Shown here: one piece after another, positions 16,246 to 24,433 of the stretch
How positions within the stretch are numbered: the stretch's first letter is position 1
Layout of the letters: every line of letters starts with the position of its first letter
NCBI GenBank assembly: GCA_021827205.1
Contig: JAKAWV010000018.1
Coordinates: 1-61,313, forward strand
Direction of reading: 5' to 3'
DNA: 61,313 nt
Source of the DNA: Pseudomonadota bacterium
Lineage (GTDB): Bacteria > Pseudomonadota > Gammaproteobacteria > Xanthomonadales > Rhodanobacteraceae
Program-made: the position numbers and the translations under genes
Notes under the pieces: model-generated
What the model was told of the DNA's origin: nothing
What the model saw: the letters and a program-made list of their open reading frames with translations, nothing else
The model's database searches: none

Positions 16246-16719
16246 ATGGCGTTGAACTTGGATCGCACCGACCGCGCCCTGCTGCGCCAGTTGCAGCAAG
16301 AAGGCCGTCTGAGCAATACCGAACTGGCCGAGCGCGTGAATCTTTCGCCCTCGGCGGCGCTACGCCGCGTGCAGCGGCTCGAGGCCGCCGGGGTGATCGC
16401 CGGTTACGCCGCGCGCCTGGATGCGCCCGCGCTGGGCCTGGGCCTGGCCGCGTTCGTGCGCGTGCAACTGGCCGCGCACACCGCCGATGCCATCGCGCGC
16501 TTCGTGCAGGTGATGCAGGCGGCCGACGCGGTGATCGCCTGCCACGCGCTGACCGGCGACATGGATTATCTGCTGGAGGTGCGCGTGGCCGATCTGGAGC
16601 ACTTCTCGCGCTTTCTGCTTGACCGCCTGCTCAACGACGCCGGCGTGGCCGATGTGAATTCCAGCTTCGTGCTGCGCACCGTCAAGGCCGCGCGCGGGTT
16701 GCCGCTGGGCGATGATTGA
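16246..16719 (+). CDS. Lrp/AsnC-family transcriptional regulator
   Basis: A 157-residue regulator of normal Lrp length. It begins 'LNLDRTDRALLRQLQQEGRL' with the winged helix-turn-helix ('SNTELAERVNLSPSAALRRVQRLEAAGVI') in the first 60 residues, then a RAM ligand-binding/oligomerisation domain ('GLAAFVRVQL...CHALTGDMDYLLEV'). The 'CxALTGDxDYLL' loop is where amino-acid effectors usually bind. ATG 16246 matches family N-termini; an upstream in-frame start at 16159 would lie in the divergent promoter. Its likely target is phhA, transcribed the other way. Confidence 0.92.
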   Translation: MALNLDRTDRALLRQLQQEGRLSNTELAERVNLSPSAALRRVQRLEAAGVIAGYAARLDAPALGLGLAAFVRVQLAAHTADAIARFVQVMQAADAVIACHALTGDMDYLLEVRVADLEHFSRFLLDRLLNDAGVADVNSSFVLRTVKAARGLPLGDD

Positions 16720-16798
16720 GGTTGGCATCTATCGGCTGCCTGTCCGACACGGCACGCCCCGGATTGATCCGGTCATACCATGGTGATTCCGTGGCGCC

Positions 16799-17035
16799 AT
16801 GAAAGTTGCCATCTCCGTACCCGATTCTCTGTTCGCTGCCGCCGACACGCTGGCGGCGCATCAAGGCAAGTCGCGCAGTCAGTTGTACTTCGAGGCGCTG
16901 GCGCGCTTTGTCCTGAGCGAGCGCGCCAGCGCCATCACCGAGCAGCTCGATGCGGTCTATGCACGGCAGTCGGGACAACTGGAACCCGCCCTGCAACACG
17001 CGCAACTGCACACGCTAGCGCATGAAACGTGGTGA
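16799..17035 (+). CDS. Ribbon-helix-helix antitoxin (MazE/CopG-like)
   Basis: A 78-residue protein that begins 'MKVAISVPDSLFAAADTLAA', the beta-strand plus helix of a ribbon-helix-helix DNA-binding domain, with 'GKSRSQLYFEALARFV' as the second helix. The tail is probably the toxin-binding part. Its stop lies 14 nt inside the following toxin gene, the normal order for a type II antitoxin that represses its own operon. Confidence 0.85.
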   Translation: MKVAISVPDSLFAAADTLAAHQGKSRSQLYFEALARFVLSERASAITEQLDAVYARQSGQLEPALQHAQLHTLAHETW

Positions 17036-17360
17036 GGTGTGGTGGGCGGCGTCGCCGGCTCCGGCCGGCTCCGGCCCCGGTTTGCGCCGGCCGGTCGTGA
17101 TCATCCAGGCCAACCCATTCAACGACAGCCGCATCGGTACGGTGATCGCGGCGGTGATCACGTCCAATCTCGCCCTGGCCGCGGTGCCCGGCAATGTGCG
17201 CGTGACCAAATCCGATTCGGGATTGCCGCAGGTTTCGATCATCAACATCTCGCAACTGCTGACGTTTGATCGGCGCCGGCTTGCGAAGCGCGTCAAATTG
17301 CTGCCCACGCAGGTCGTGCAGGCATTGAACGCTGACTTGCACTTGGTGCTGGCGCTTTAG
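17022..17360 (+). CDS. MazF/PemK-family toxin endoribonuclease
   Basis: A 112-residue MazF-like toxin expected to cut mRNA. It has the family N-terminus 'MKRGEVWWAASPAPAGSGPG', the strand 'RRPVVIIQANPFNDS', the second block 'TVIAAVITSNLALAAVPGNV' and the active-site-region element 'SGLPQVSIINISQLLTFDRRRL'. The usual GDIVW start is replaced by GEVWW, as in many homologues. It overlaps the antitoxin gene by 14 nt, so the two are coupled. The length is normal, with no lesions. Confidence 0.9.
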   Translation: MKRGEVWWAASPAPAGSGPGLRRPVVIIQANPFNDSRIGTVIAAVITSNLALAAVPGNVRVTKSDSGLPQVSIINISQLLTFDRRRLAKRVKLLPTQVVQALNADLHLVLAL

Positions 17361-17472
17361 TCCGCCGCTGCGGAACCGCGCGGTGCGTGCGCGTGTCGAA
17401 ACCTGCAATGTGGCCTGACCACGATGGCGTCGGCGGCTATCGCCGGTCGGACCTGATCGTTAAGGTGTCGTC

Positions 17473-18288
17473 ATGAGATCCCCTGAGTCCATGGCGCTCG
17501 CCACGCCCGATCGCCTGCGCGGCCTGCGTTATGTCTGGCGCGTGCCGATTCTGCTGGCGCTGGTCGTGCTGGCGATTCCGCTGGGCGGCGTGGTGGCGCT
17601 GCTGCCCGATGGCAAAGGCGACGGCACGCGCGAGCCGCTGGCGCAGCGCATCGTGCGCAACTGGTCGCGCTGGATGCTGCGCGGCGCGTTCGGTTTTCGC
17701 ATCAGCAATCACGGCAAGCAGGTGCAAGGGCCGGTGCTGTTCGTGGCCAATCATGTGTCGTGGATGGACATCCTGTTGCTGTACACGCAGCGCGCGGCGT
17801 GTTTCGTGGCCAAGGCCGAAATCGCGCGCTGGCCGCTGGTGGGCTGGCTGGCGGCACGCGCCGGCACCATTTTTCATCGTCGCGGCAATGCCGGCTCGCT
17901 GAGCGCGGTGATGGCGGTGATGGTGACGCGCATGCGGATCGGTCGCGCGGTGGCGGTGTTTCCCGAGGGCGGCATCGAGCACGACGACGGCGGCATCACC
18001 CGCGTACGCACGTTCCATGCGCGCGTGTTCCAGTGCGCGCTGGACGCGCAGGTGCCGATCCAGCCGGTGGCGCTCACCTACCGTCGCGGCGGCCGCAGTT
18101 ACGACGATGCTTCGTTCCGTCCGGGCGAGGGTTTTCCGGACAATTTCCTGCGCTTGCTGGGGACGGCGCCGATCGACGCCGAGGTGCGCTTTCTCGCGCC
18201 CTTGACCGAGCCCGCCGAGAATGGACGACGCGCGCTGGCCGAGGCCGCGCGCAATGCCATCGCCCGCAGCCTGGAAGCAAATCCATGA
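17473..18288 (+). CDS. 1-acyl-sn-glycerol-3-phosphate acyltransferase (PlsC family)
   Basis: A 271-residue membrane-bound acyltransferase that would make phosphatidic acid or acylate a related lipid. There is an N-terminal span (about residues 24-45, 'PILLALVVLAIPLGGVVALL'), the catalytic 'NHVSWMD' (NHxxxxD), and the 'FPEGGIE' substrate-binding motif, with 'QPVALTYRRGG' further on. AAGGTG lies just before ATG 17473. The gene overlaps the next one by 4 nt (ATGA), so an acyltransferase and an alpha/beta hydrolase are made together. Confidence 0.9.
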   Translation: MRSPESMALATPDRLRGLRYVWRVPILLALVVLAIPLGGVVALLPDGKGDGTREPLAQRIVRNWSRWMLRGAFGFRISNHGKQVQGPVLFVANHVSWMDILLLYTQRAACFVAKAEIARWPLVGWLAARAGTIFHRRGNAGSLSAVMAVMVTRMRIGRAVAVFPEGGIEHDDGGITRVRTFHARVFQCALDAQVPIQPVALTYRRGGRSYDDASFRPGEGFPDNFLRLLGTAPIDAEVRFLAPLTEPAENGRRALAEAARNAIARSLEANP

Positions 18289-19331
18289 AATCGCCCATCG
18301 CGGCGCAATGCCTGCTCCGCGGCGCCGATTACCGGCCGCCGCGCTGGCTGCGCAATCCGCACCTGCAGTCGGTGCTCAGCTCCAGCTCAAGCCTGCTGCG
18401 CCGCGTCGCGCTGCGCCGTCGCGCGCGGTTTGTAGCGCAGGTGACGCATACCGAAGTGCTGGACGTCGATGGCGGCGTGCGCCTGCAGGGTTTCCACAGC
18501 GCGCAACAGGTGCTGCCCGAGCGGCGCGGGCTGGTGATCCTGCTGCACGGCTGGGAAGGCAGCGCCCAGTCCAACTACGTCGTTGACACCGCAGCGGCGC
18601 TGCTGGGCGCCGGCTACGACGTGTACCGGCTGAATTTCCGCGATCACGGCGACAGCCATGCACTGAACCGCGAACCGTTCCACTCCTGCCGGCTGGACGA
18701 GGTGGTGGCAGCCGTGGCTCAGGTGTGTGCGCGGCCCGGCGCCGGCCTGCGCGCCGTCGCCGGCTTCTCGCTGGGCGGCAACTTCGCGCTGCGCGTGGCG
18801 CGCGCGGCGCCGGCGCGCGGCATCGCGCTGGACTATGCGCTGGCCGTGTGCCCGGTGATCGATCCGGCGCGCGGCCTGCGCCAGCTCGAGCGCGGCTGGC
18901 TGTACCACGCCTATTTCATGCGCAAGTGGCGCGACTCGCTGCGCCGCAAGCAGGCGCTGTTCCCCGAGCTGCCGGTGCTGCGCCGCGGCGACCGCCGCCT
19001 GAACATGCGCGAGTTGACGCGCGCGCTGGTGCAGCGTTACACGCCGTTCGCATCGCTGGAAGCCTACCTGGACGGCTATTCGGTGGCCGGCGAGCGGCTG
19101 GCGTGCATGCAGGTGCCCGCCACCATTCTCACCGCCGCGGACGATCCGGTGATTCCGGTGGCCGATTTCCGCGCGCTGCGCCTGCCGGACTGCGTCGAGC
19201 TGGACATCGCCCCGCATGGCGGCCATTGCGCGTTCCTGACCGGCGCTGGTCTGCGCAGCTTCGTCGGCGACTATCTGCTGGCGCGGTTGGACGCGCGCGC
19301 GCCGACGCCACGGGTGCCGCTGCGCACCTGA
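18285..19331 (+). CDS. YheT-type alpha/beta hydrolase
   Basis: A 348-residue hydrolase of the YheT/EMB8 group. Seen: the N-terminal 'YRPPRWLRNPHLQSVLSS', typical of the family; 'VILLHGWEGSAQSNY' (oxyanion region); the nucleophile elbow 'GFSLGGN' with Ser; 'TAADDPVIPV' with the acid; and the catalytic His in 'HGGHCAFL'. The natural substrate is not known; lipid or ester hydrolysis is the usual guess, in line with the acyltransferase upstream. The start ATG is inside the upstream stop codon (ATGA). Confidence 0.9.
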   Translation: MKSPIAAQCLLRGADYRPPRWLRNPHLQSVLSSSSSLLRRVALRRRARFVAQVTHTEVLDVDGGVRLQGFHSAQQVLPERRGLVILLHGWEGSAQSNYVVDTAAALLGAGYDVYRLNFRDHGDSHALNREPFHSCRLDEVVAAVAQVCARPGAGLRAVAGFSLGGNFALRVARAAPARGIALDYALAVCPVIDPARGLRQLERGWLYHAYFMRKWRDSLRRKQALFPELPVLRRGDRRLNMRELTRALVQRYTPFASLEAYLDGYSVAGERLACMQVPATILTAADDPVIPVADFRALRLPDCVELDIAPHGGHCAFLTGAGLRSFVGDYLLARLDARAPTPRVPLRT

Positions 19332-19361
19332 GCGCCCACGCTCCGGCGCATCACGCGCCGT

Positions 19362-19985
19362 TCAGCGTATCGGCAAGGACGGCTGCAGCGGCTCGATGCG
19401 GCCGTCGCCCTGCATCACCTTCTTGTACTCGGCGCGGCTGACCGACACGTAGCGCTCGTTGCCGCCGATCTGCACCTGCGGGCCTTCGCGCACGGCGCGA
19501 CCCTGGTCATCCACGCGCAGCACCATGGTGGCCTTCTTGCCGCTGTGGCAGATGGTCTTGATCTCGGTGAGTTCATCCGCCCACGCCAGCAGATACTGGC
19601 TGCCCTCGAACAGCTCGCCGCGGAAATCGGTGCGCAAGCCGTAGCACAGCACCGGAATATGCAGCGCATCGACCACATCGCTGAGCTGCCACACCTGCGC
19701 ACGGGTCAGAAACTGCGCCTCGTCCACCAGCACGCAGTGCAGCACGCCACGGCTGGCGATATCCGCGCGTACGCGCGCGGCCAGATCGTCGTCGCGCTGG
19801 AAACGCAACGCCGCGGCGCTGAGTCCGATGCGCGAGGCCACGCTGGCATCATCGCGGCGTGTGTCGAACTGCGGCGTGAGGATCAGCGGCCGCATGCCGC
19901 GCTCGCGGTAGTTGTAGGCGCTTTGCAGCAGCGTCGTGGTCTTGCCGGCGTTCATCGCCGAGAAATAGAAGTAGAGCTTGGCCAT
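19362..19985 (-). CDS. tdk: Thymidine kinase (type II)
   Basis: A 207-residue TK1-like enzyme that phosphorylates thymidine for salvage. The P-loop is '[13 protein letters not shown]', the Walker B/catalytic region '[15 protein letters not shown]' and the lasso '[16 protein letters not shown]'. ATG 19985 ([15 protein letters not shown]) fits family N-termini, though no Shine-Dalgarno is visible before it. Odd point: the structural zinc site of E. coli Tdk (Cys-x-x-Cys, then Cys and His) is not kept; here the same places read 'ICHSGKK' and 'VSRAEYKK', leaving one Cys. Confidence 0.93.
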   Translation of the reverse strand: MAKLYFYFSAMNAGKTTTLLQSAYNYRERGMRPLILTPQFDTRRDDASVASRIGLSAAALRFQRDDDLAARVRADIASRGVLHCVLVDEAQFLTRAQVWQLSDVVDALHIPVLCYGLRTDFRGELFEGSQYLLAWADELTEIKTICHSGKKATMVLRVDDQGRAVREGPQVQIGGNERYVSVSRAEYKKVMQGDGRIEPLQPSLPIR

Positions 19986-20047
19986 GGGGAGGGTGGGGAG
20001 TGAGGTGGGTAGCCGGTAGCCGGTAAGCATCGCGGTTCGCGCATCGG

Positions 20048-20142
20048 TTGTCATCCTGAAGTCGCAGGCTGAAGGATCCCGGCGCCGCATGCGTACTTGG
20101 CGCCTGCATCGCCGAGATCCCTCGCTGCGATCGAGATGACAA
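20048..20142. repeat. Palindromic REP-like element, copy A
   Basis: The left arm begins TTGTCATCCTGAAGTCGC (20048 on) and includes GAAGGATCCCGG; the right arm read in reverse begins TTGTCATCTCGATCGC and includes GAGGGATCTCGG. The arms are similar but not identical, so this is an intergenic palindromic repeat rather than a terminator. It neighbours the 7-bp tandem repeat at 20154. Confidence 0.65.
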
Positions 20143-20153
20143 GGTGAAACACT

Positions 20154-20188
20154 CACGAGTCACGAGTCACGAGTCCCGAGTCCCGAGT
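20154..20188. repeat. 7-bp tandem repeat next to REP copy A
   Basis: Five units in a row: CACGAGT three times, then CCCGAGT twice. The CCCGAGT unit is the reverse complement frame of the CGGGACT repeat at 58714-58740. Confidence 0.8.
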
Positions 20189-20221
20189 CCTACTAAGCTA
20201 ACGCGATTTGCGCGCATCCAC

Positions 20222-22201
20222 ATGCTCAATCCGCAACAACGTGAAGCCGTTGAATACTGCGACGGGCCGCTGCTGGTGCTGGCCGGCGCCGGCTCGGGCA
20301 AGACCCGTGTGATCGTGGAAAAAATCGCGCATCTGGTGCAGCGGCGCGGGTTGGCGGCGGAGCGCATCGGCGCGATCACTTTCACCAACAAGGCCGCGCG
20401 CGAGATGCGCGAGCGCCTGACGCGACGCCTGCCGCAGACCGAAGCCGAAGCCTTGCGCGTATCCACCTTCCACGCGCTGGGCCTGCACTTGCTGCAGATC
20501 GAGCATGCGCGCGTCGGCCTGCGCCGCAGCTTCAGCGTGCTGGACACCGACGACACCGTCGCGTTGCTGAAGGACTTGCTGCCCAAGGGCGCGCGCAACG
20601 AGGACATTCACGCGCTGCGCGGCGCGATCAGCCACGCCAAGAACGCCGGCCTCGACGCCGCTGCAGCAGCAGCCGCAGCGCGCAGCGCGCGCGAGCACGA
20701 AATCGCCGCGCGCTACGCCAGCTATCAGCAGCGCCTGCGCGCCTGGAATGCGGTGGATTTCGACGATCTGATCCGCCTGCCGCTGGGCTTGCTGGAAGCC
20801 GATGCCGAACTCGCGCCGGTATGGCGCGAGCGCCTGCGCTACTTGCTGGTGGACGAATACCAGGACACCAACGAGGCGCAGTACCGGCTGCTGAAGGCGC
20901 TGTCCGGGCCGCGCGGCGCATTCACCTGCGTCGGCGATGACGACCAGAGCATTTACGCGTGGCGCGGCGCGCGCCCGGAAAATCTCAGCGAGATCGCGCG
21001 CGACTATCCCTTGCTGCGCGTACTCAAACTGGAGCAGAACTACCGTTGCAGCACGCGCATCCTGCGCTGCGCCAACGCGCTGATCGCGCACAACCCGCAC
21101 GCGCATCCCAAAAAACTGTGGGGCGCGGCAGCCGAAGGCGCGCCGGTGCGCGTGCTGCGCTGTCGCGACACCGAACATGAGGCCGCGCGCATCGCCGCGC
21201 TGCTCGATCAGGCGCACAACACCGACGCCACCGGTTGGGGCGATTACGCCGTGCTGTACCGCGGCAACCATCAGGCGCGCGCGCTGGAAAAAGCGCTGCG
21301 TCTGGCGCGCGTGCCGTATCACCTCAGCGGCGCGCTGAGCTTTCTCGACCGCGCCGAGGTCAAGGACACGCTGGCCTACCTGCGCCTGCTGGTCAATGCC
21401 GAGGACGACGCCGCGTTTCTGCGCATCGTCAATCTGCCGCGCCGTGACCTGGGCGCGACCACATTGGAAAAACTGGGCCTGGCCGCACAGGCGCGGCACG
21501 TGTCGCTGCTGGCCGCGGCGCGCGACATGCGCTGCACGGCCGCGCTGGCACGACGCCAGGCGCAGGCGCTGCACGATTTCGCCGCGCTGATCGCGCGCCT
21601 GCAGCGCCTCGCCGAAACACTGCCCGCCAGCGCATTGCTGGACGCGGTGCTGGAGCACAGCGGCTACCGCGCGCACCTTGCGGCACTGCCCGGCGACACC
21701 GAGGCGCGCGCGCGCCGCGAGGCCAACGTGCGCGAGCTGGGCGAGTGGTTCCGCGCCATGCAGCGCGGCGGCGCGCGCGCGGGTGACCTGGCGCAGCAAC
21801 TGCTGCTGCTGGGCACCGCCGAGCGCGAAGATCCCGGCAACGCGGTGCGCCTGATGACGCTGCACGCGGCCAAGGGTCTCGAGTTTCGCGGCGTGTGCAT
21901 CGTCGGCTGCGACGACGCCACGCTGCCGCACGAGGGCGCGCTGGACGAGGGCCGGCTGGAGGAAGAGCGCCGCCTGTTTTATGTGGGCATCACCCGCGCG
22001 CGGCAGTGGCTGGTCATCGCGCACAGCGAGCGCGTGCGCCGCCATGGCGAGATCATCGCGCTGCGCCCCAGCCGCTTCATCGACGAGCTGCCCGGCGCCG
22101 ACTTGCAGCGCGACGGCGACGATCCCGCCGCCGAGGCCGAGGCGCGGCGCGACACCGCGCTGACGCATCTGGCGCGACTGAAGGCACTGCTGGAATCCTG
22201 A
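20222..22201 (+). CDS. rep: ATP-dependent DNA helicase Rep
   Basis: A 659-residue superfamily 1A 3'-5' helicase, close to E. coli Rep in length, that helps replication forks past obstacles and restarts them. Motifs in order: Q-motif 'LNPQQREAVEYCDGPLLVLA', motif I 'GAGSGKTRVI', Ia 'TFTNKAAREMRERL', II 'LLVDEYQDTNEAQY', III 'GDDDQSIYAWRGA', IV 'LEQNYRCSTRIL', V 'RLMTLHAAKGLEF' and VI 'RRLFYVGITRAR'. ATG 20222 (MLNPQQREAV) is chosen over an in-frame 20144 start, which would translate the tandem repeat before the gene. Confidence 0.95.
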   Translation: MLNPQQREAVEYCDGPLLVLAGAGSGKTRVIVEKIAHLVQRRGLAAERIGAITFTNKAAREMRERLTRRLPQTEAEALRVSTFHALGLHLLQIEHARVGLRRSFSVLDTDDTVALLKDLLPKGARNEDIHALRGAISHAKNAGLDAAAAAAAARSAREHEIAARYASYQQRLRAWNAVDFDDLIRLPLGLLEADAELAPVWRERLRYLLVDEYQDTNEAQYRLLKALSGPRGAFTCVGDDDQSIYAWRGARPENLSEIARDYPLLRVLKLEQNYRCSTRILRCANALIAHNPHAHPKKLWGAAAEGAPVRVLRCRDTEHEAARIAALLDQAHNTDATGWGDYAVLYRGNHQARALEKALRLARVPYHLSGALSFLDRAEVKDTLAYLRLLVNAEDDAAFLRIVNLPRRDLGATTLEKLGLAAQARHVSLLAAARDMRCTAALARRQAQALHDFAALIARLQRLAETLPASALLDAVLEHSGYRAHLAALPGDTEARARREANVRELGEWFRAMQRGGARAGDLAQQLLLLGTAEREDPGNAVRLMTLHAAKGLEFRGVCIVGCDDATLPHEGALDEGRLEEERRLFYVGITRARQWLVIAHSERVRRHGEIIALRPSRFIDELPGADLQRDGDDPAAEAEARRDTALTHLARLKALLES

Positions 22202-22223
22202 AATCCGGCGCACCGGGCGTGCT

Positions 22224-24293
22224 TCAGGCCGTCGCCGGCGACGCGTCATCCAGTGCCTGCAGCCAGGCCTTGCGCGTAGGCGCCGGTACGCTGGTGGGCA
22301 AGCCGAGGTAGCGCGCCTCGTGGCGCCAGGCGTCTGCAATCGTCAAATCATCGCGCCGCAGGATTTCACCCAGCGCCGCCGGAATCTGCGGCTTGGCGCT
22401 GAGCAGCGCGTCCATGTCCAGCGCTTGCGCCGGCAGCAGTTCGACGCCCAGCGCCAGATGCGCGCCGGCCTGCTGCAGCCAGCGCTGTGCCTGCGCCACA
22501 TCGCGCAGCGGAAAGCCGCGCTGATAGCCGAACGCCAGCCAGTCGAGCAGGCAGGCCTCCGGCTCGCGCCAGGCCAGCAGCAGGTGCACGCCGGGCAGCG
22601 CGCGTTTGAGCGCGGGCAGCAGGCGCGCATCCAGCAGCGGCAGCCAGTCGATGGCCTGTTGACCCTCAGGCACGGCGCGGCGCAGGCCGCGCGCATAGCG
22701 CCGCGCCATGCTTTCCAGTTCGGCCTGACCCAAGGGCTGCAGCAAGCGCGGGTCATCGGCGCGTGCCAGCAGCTCGCCGCCGGCGAAATAGTCACTGCGC
22801 ACTTTCAGGCCCGGCTGCCGCGCCAGCAGATTGGCGAGACGATGCACACCGCTGCCGGGCAGACCGACCAGCACGGTTGGCGCCGGTGTCAACGCGACCG
22901 CCAGCTCCGGCAATGCGGCCACCTCACGCAGGCGTGGTGCCAGTGTTTTGGCATCCGTCAGCTCCGGCAGCGGCGCCGTGTCGTCCGCGTGCATGGCCAG
23001 GAACGCCTGTTGCGCGGCAGTCCAGTCGCGCTTGCCCAGCGCCGCCAGTCCGAGCAAATGTTGGCGATGGCGGCGCTGCACCGGATTGAGCCGCTTCTCG
23101 TCCAGCACCCTGAGTCGATCGCGCGCGGTTTCGTAGGCGCTGTCGCGCAGCGCGGCGCGCGCGCGCAGCAGCACCAGCGGCGGCCAGCGTCCGCCCAGCG
23201 CGGCGCGCTCGGCTTCCTGGTCGGCGCTGGCGAAGTCGCCGGTACGCTCCAGCGCCAACGCCAGATCGGCGCGCAGCGAGGGCTGCTCGGGATTGCGCTG
23301 CAGCGCCTCGCGCCACAGCGCCACGGCGCCGGCGGCATCGTCGGCGCGCAGCAGGCGTCCGGCCAAGGCCGCGCGCGCGCCGGTAGCCTCGGGATGCGCG
23401 CCCAGCCAATCGTGCAGCAGGCGCTGCGCCGGTTCGACTTGGCCATTACGCTCCAGCGCCTGCACCAGACCAAGCAATGCGCGCTCGTGATCGGCATCGC
23501 GCGCCAGCGCCTGCTGAAACAGCGCCTGCGCAATGGCTGCGGCGTTGCGCGCCAGCGCCAGTTCGCCCATTCCGGCCAACGCCGCGGCGGCGTAGCGCGG
23601 GTGCTCGCGCAGTTGCTCGAAGACTTGCACCGCGGCCTCGCTGCGCCCGCGTTGTGCCAACGTCTCGGCCAACTGCAGACGCGCCACGGCCAGCTCGGGA
23701 TTGAGTTCCAGCGCGCGCTCGAAGGCGCGCAGCGCGAAGTCGAGATAGCCTTGCGCGCGCAGCGTCTGCGCGAGGCTGAACTGCGCGGCGGCATCGTCGG
23801 GGCGGATTTCCAGCGCCATGTTGAAGCAGCGCGCCGAGGCTTCCTGGTCGCCCTTGCCGGCCAGCGTCTGGCCCAGCCCCAACCAAGCCTCCACGGCGTT
23901 CTCGTCGGCGCGCAGCGCGGTGCGAAAACCGCTTTCAGCCGCATCCAGATCACCGCCCGCCAGCGCCGCGGCGGCGAGACCGATGTGCGCGTCGAGATTG
24001 TTGGGATCGAGTCGGCGCGCGGCTTCGAAAGCCATGCGCGCGCGCCCGCGATCGCCGGCGAGCAGCGCGGCGCGACCGCAGCTCACCTGCAGCGCGGGCT
24101 GCTCGGGATCGCGCTGCAGCGCGGGCAGCATGGTTTCCAGCGCCGCGACATAAGCGCCGCGGCGAATGCGCACCAAACCCAGCACGTGACGCGCCTCGAT
24201 CGCATCCGGCTCCGCATCGAGCCACGCCTGCGCGCGCGCCTCGGCCTCGGCCAGGCGGCCCTGCTGCTCCAGTTCGAGGATCTCGTCGCGCAT
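22224..24293 (-). CDS. TPR protein with a C-terminal sulfotransferase-like domain
   Basis: A 689-residue protein. Roughly residues 1-430 are tandem tetratricopeptide repeats ('AEARHVLGLVRIRRG', 'LDAHIGLAAAALAGGDLDAAESGFRTAL', 'FALRAFERALELNPELA'). From about residue 460 the sequence 'PTVLVGLPGSGVHRLANLL' resembles the 5'-phosphosulfate-binding loop of TPR-sulfotransferases, and 'ALPGVHLLLAWREPEACLLDW' the 3'-phosphate region, in which the family's Arg and Ser are partly replaced. Whether it can still bind PAPS is unclear. No signal peptide. It is convergent with rep and lies downstream of glnA after a terminator. Confidence 0.75.
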   Translation of the reverse strand: MRDEILELEQQGRLAEAEARAQAWLDAEPDAIEARHVLGLVRIRRGAYVAALETMLPALQRDPEQPALQVSCGRAALLAGDRGRARMAFEAARRLDPNNLDAHIGLAAAALAGGDLDAAESGFRTALRADENAVEAWLGLGQTLAGKGDQEASARCFNMALEIRPDDAAAQFSLAQTLRAQGYLDFALRAFERALELNPELAVARLQLAETLAQRGRSEAAVQVFEQLREHPRYAAAALAGMGELALARNAAAIAQALFQQALARDADHERALLGLVQALERNGQVEPAQRLLHDWLGAHPEATGARAALAGRLLRADDAAGAVALWREALQRNPEQPSLRADLALALERTGDFASADQEAERAALGGRWPPLVLLRARAALRDSAYETARDRLRVLDEKRLNPVQRRHRQHLLGLAALGKRDWTAAQQAFLAMHADDTAPLPELTDAKTLAPRLREVAALPELAVALTPAPTVLVGLPGSGVHRLANLLARQPGLKVRSDYFAGGELLARADDPRLLQPLGQAELESMARRYARGLRRAVPEGQQAIDWLPLLDARLLPALKRALPGVHLLLAWREPEACLLDWLAFGYQRGFPLRDVAQAQRWLQQAGAHLALGVELLPAQALDMDALLSAKPQIPAALGEILRRDDLTIADAWRHEARYLGLPTSVPAPTRKAWLQALDDASPATA

Positions 24294-24379
24294 CGCATGA
24301 CCCGGTAAAGCGCCTGATTATGCCTTGCGCGGGCTCGTGTCTGGCTTGCATGAACCGACGGCCACGCCGCGCGCCAGCG

Positions 24380-24410
24380 AAAAGCCCACGGGCGCGGGCA
24401 CCCGTGGGCT
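24380..24410 (-). terminator. Intrinsic terminator of glnA
   Basis: On the minus strand a 9-10-bp stem (GCCCACGGG, with its complement, 24384-24409) with an 8-nt loop is followed by TTTTCG, about 25 nt after the glnA stop. Confidence 0.8.
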
Positions 24411-24433
24411 GGGTCGTGTCGCGAACCGCGTGC

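Noticed and set aside
20198-22339. 713-codon minus-strand open frame opposite rep
   Set aside because: It is Gln/Ala/Arg-rich with no motif; all helicase motifs are on the plus strand.
22320-24308. 662-codon plus-strand open frame opposite the TPR-sulfotransferase-like gene
   Set aside because: Composition is that of an antisense frame (Gln/Arg/His-rich), with no conserved pattern; the minus strand shows TPR repeats.
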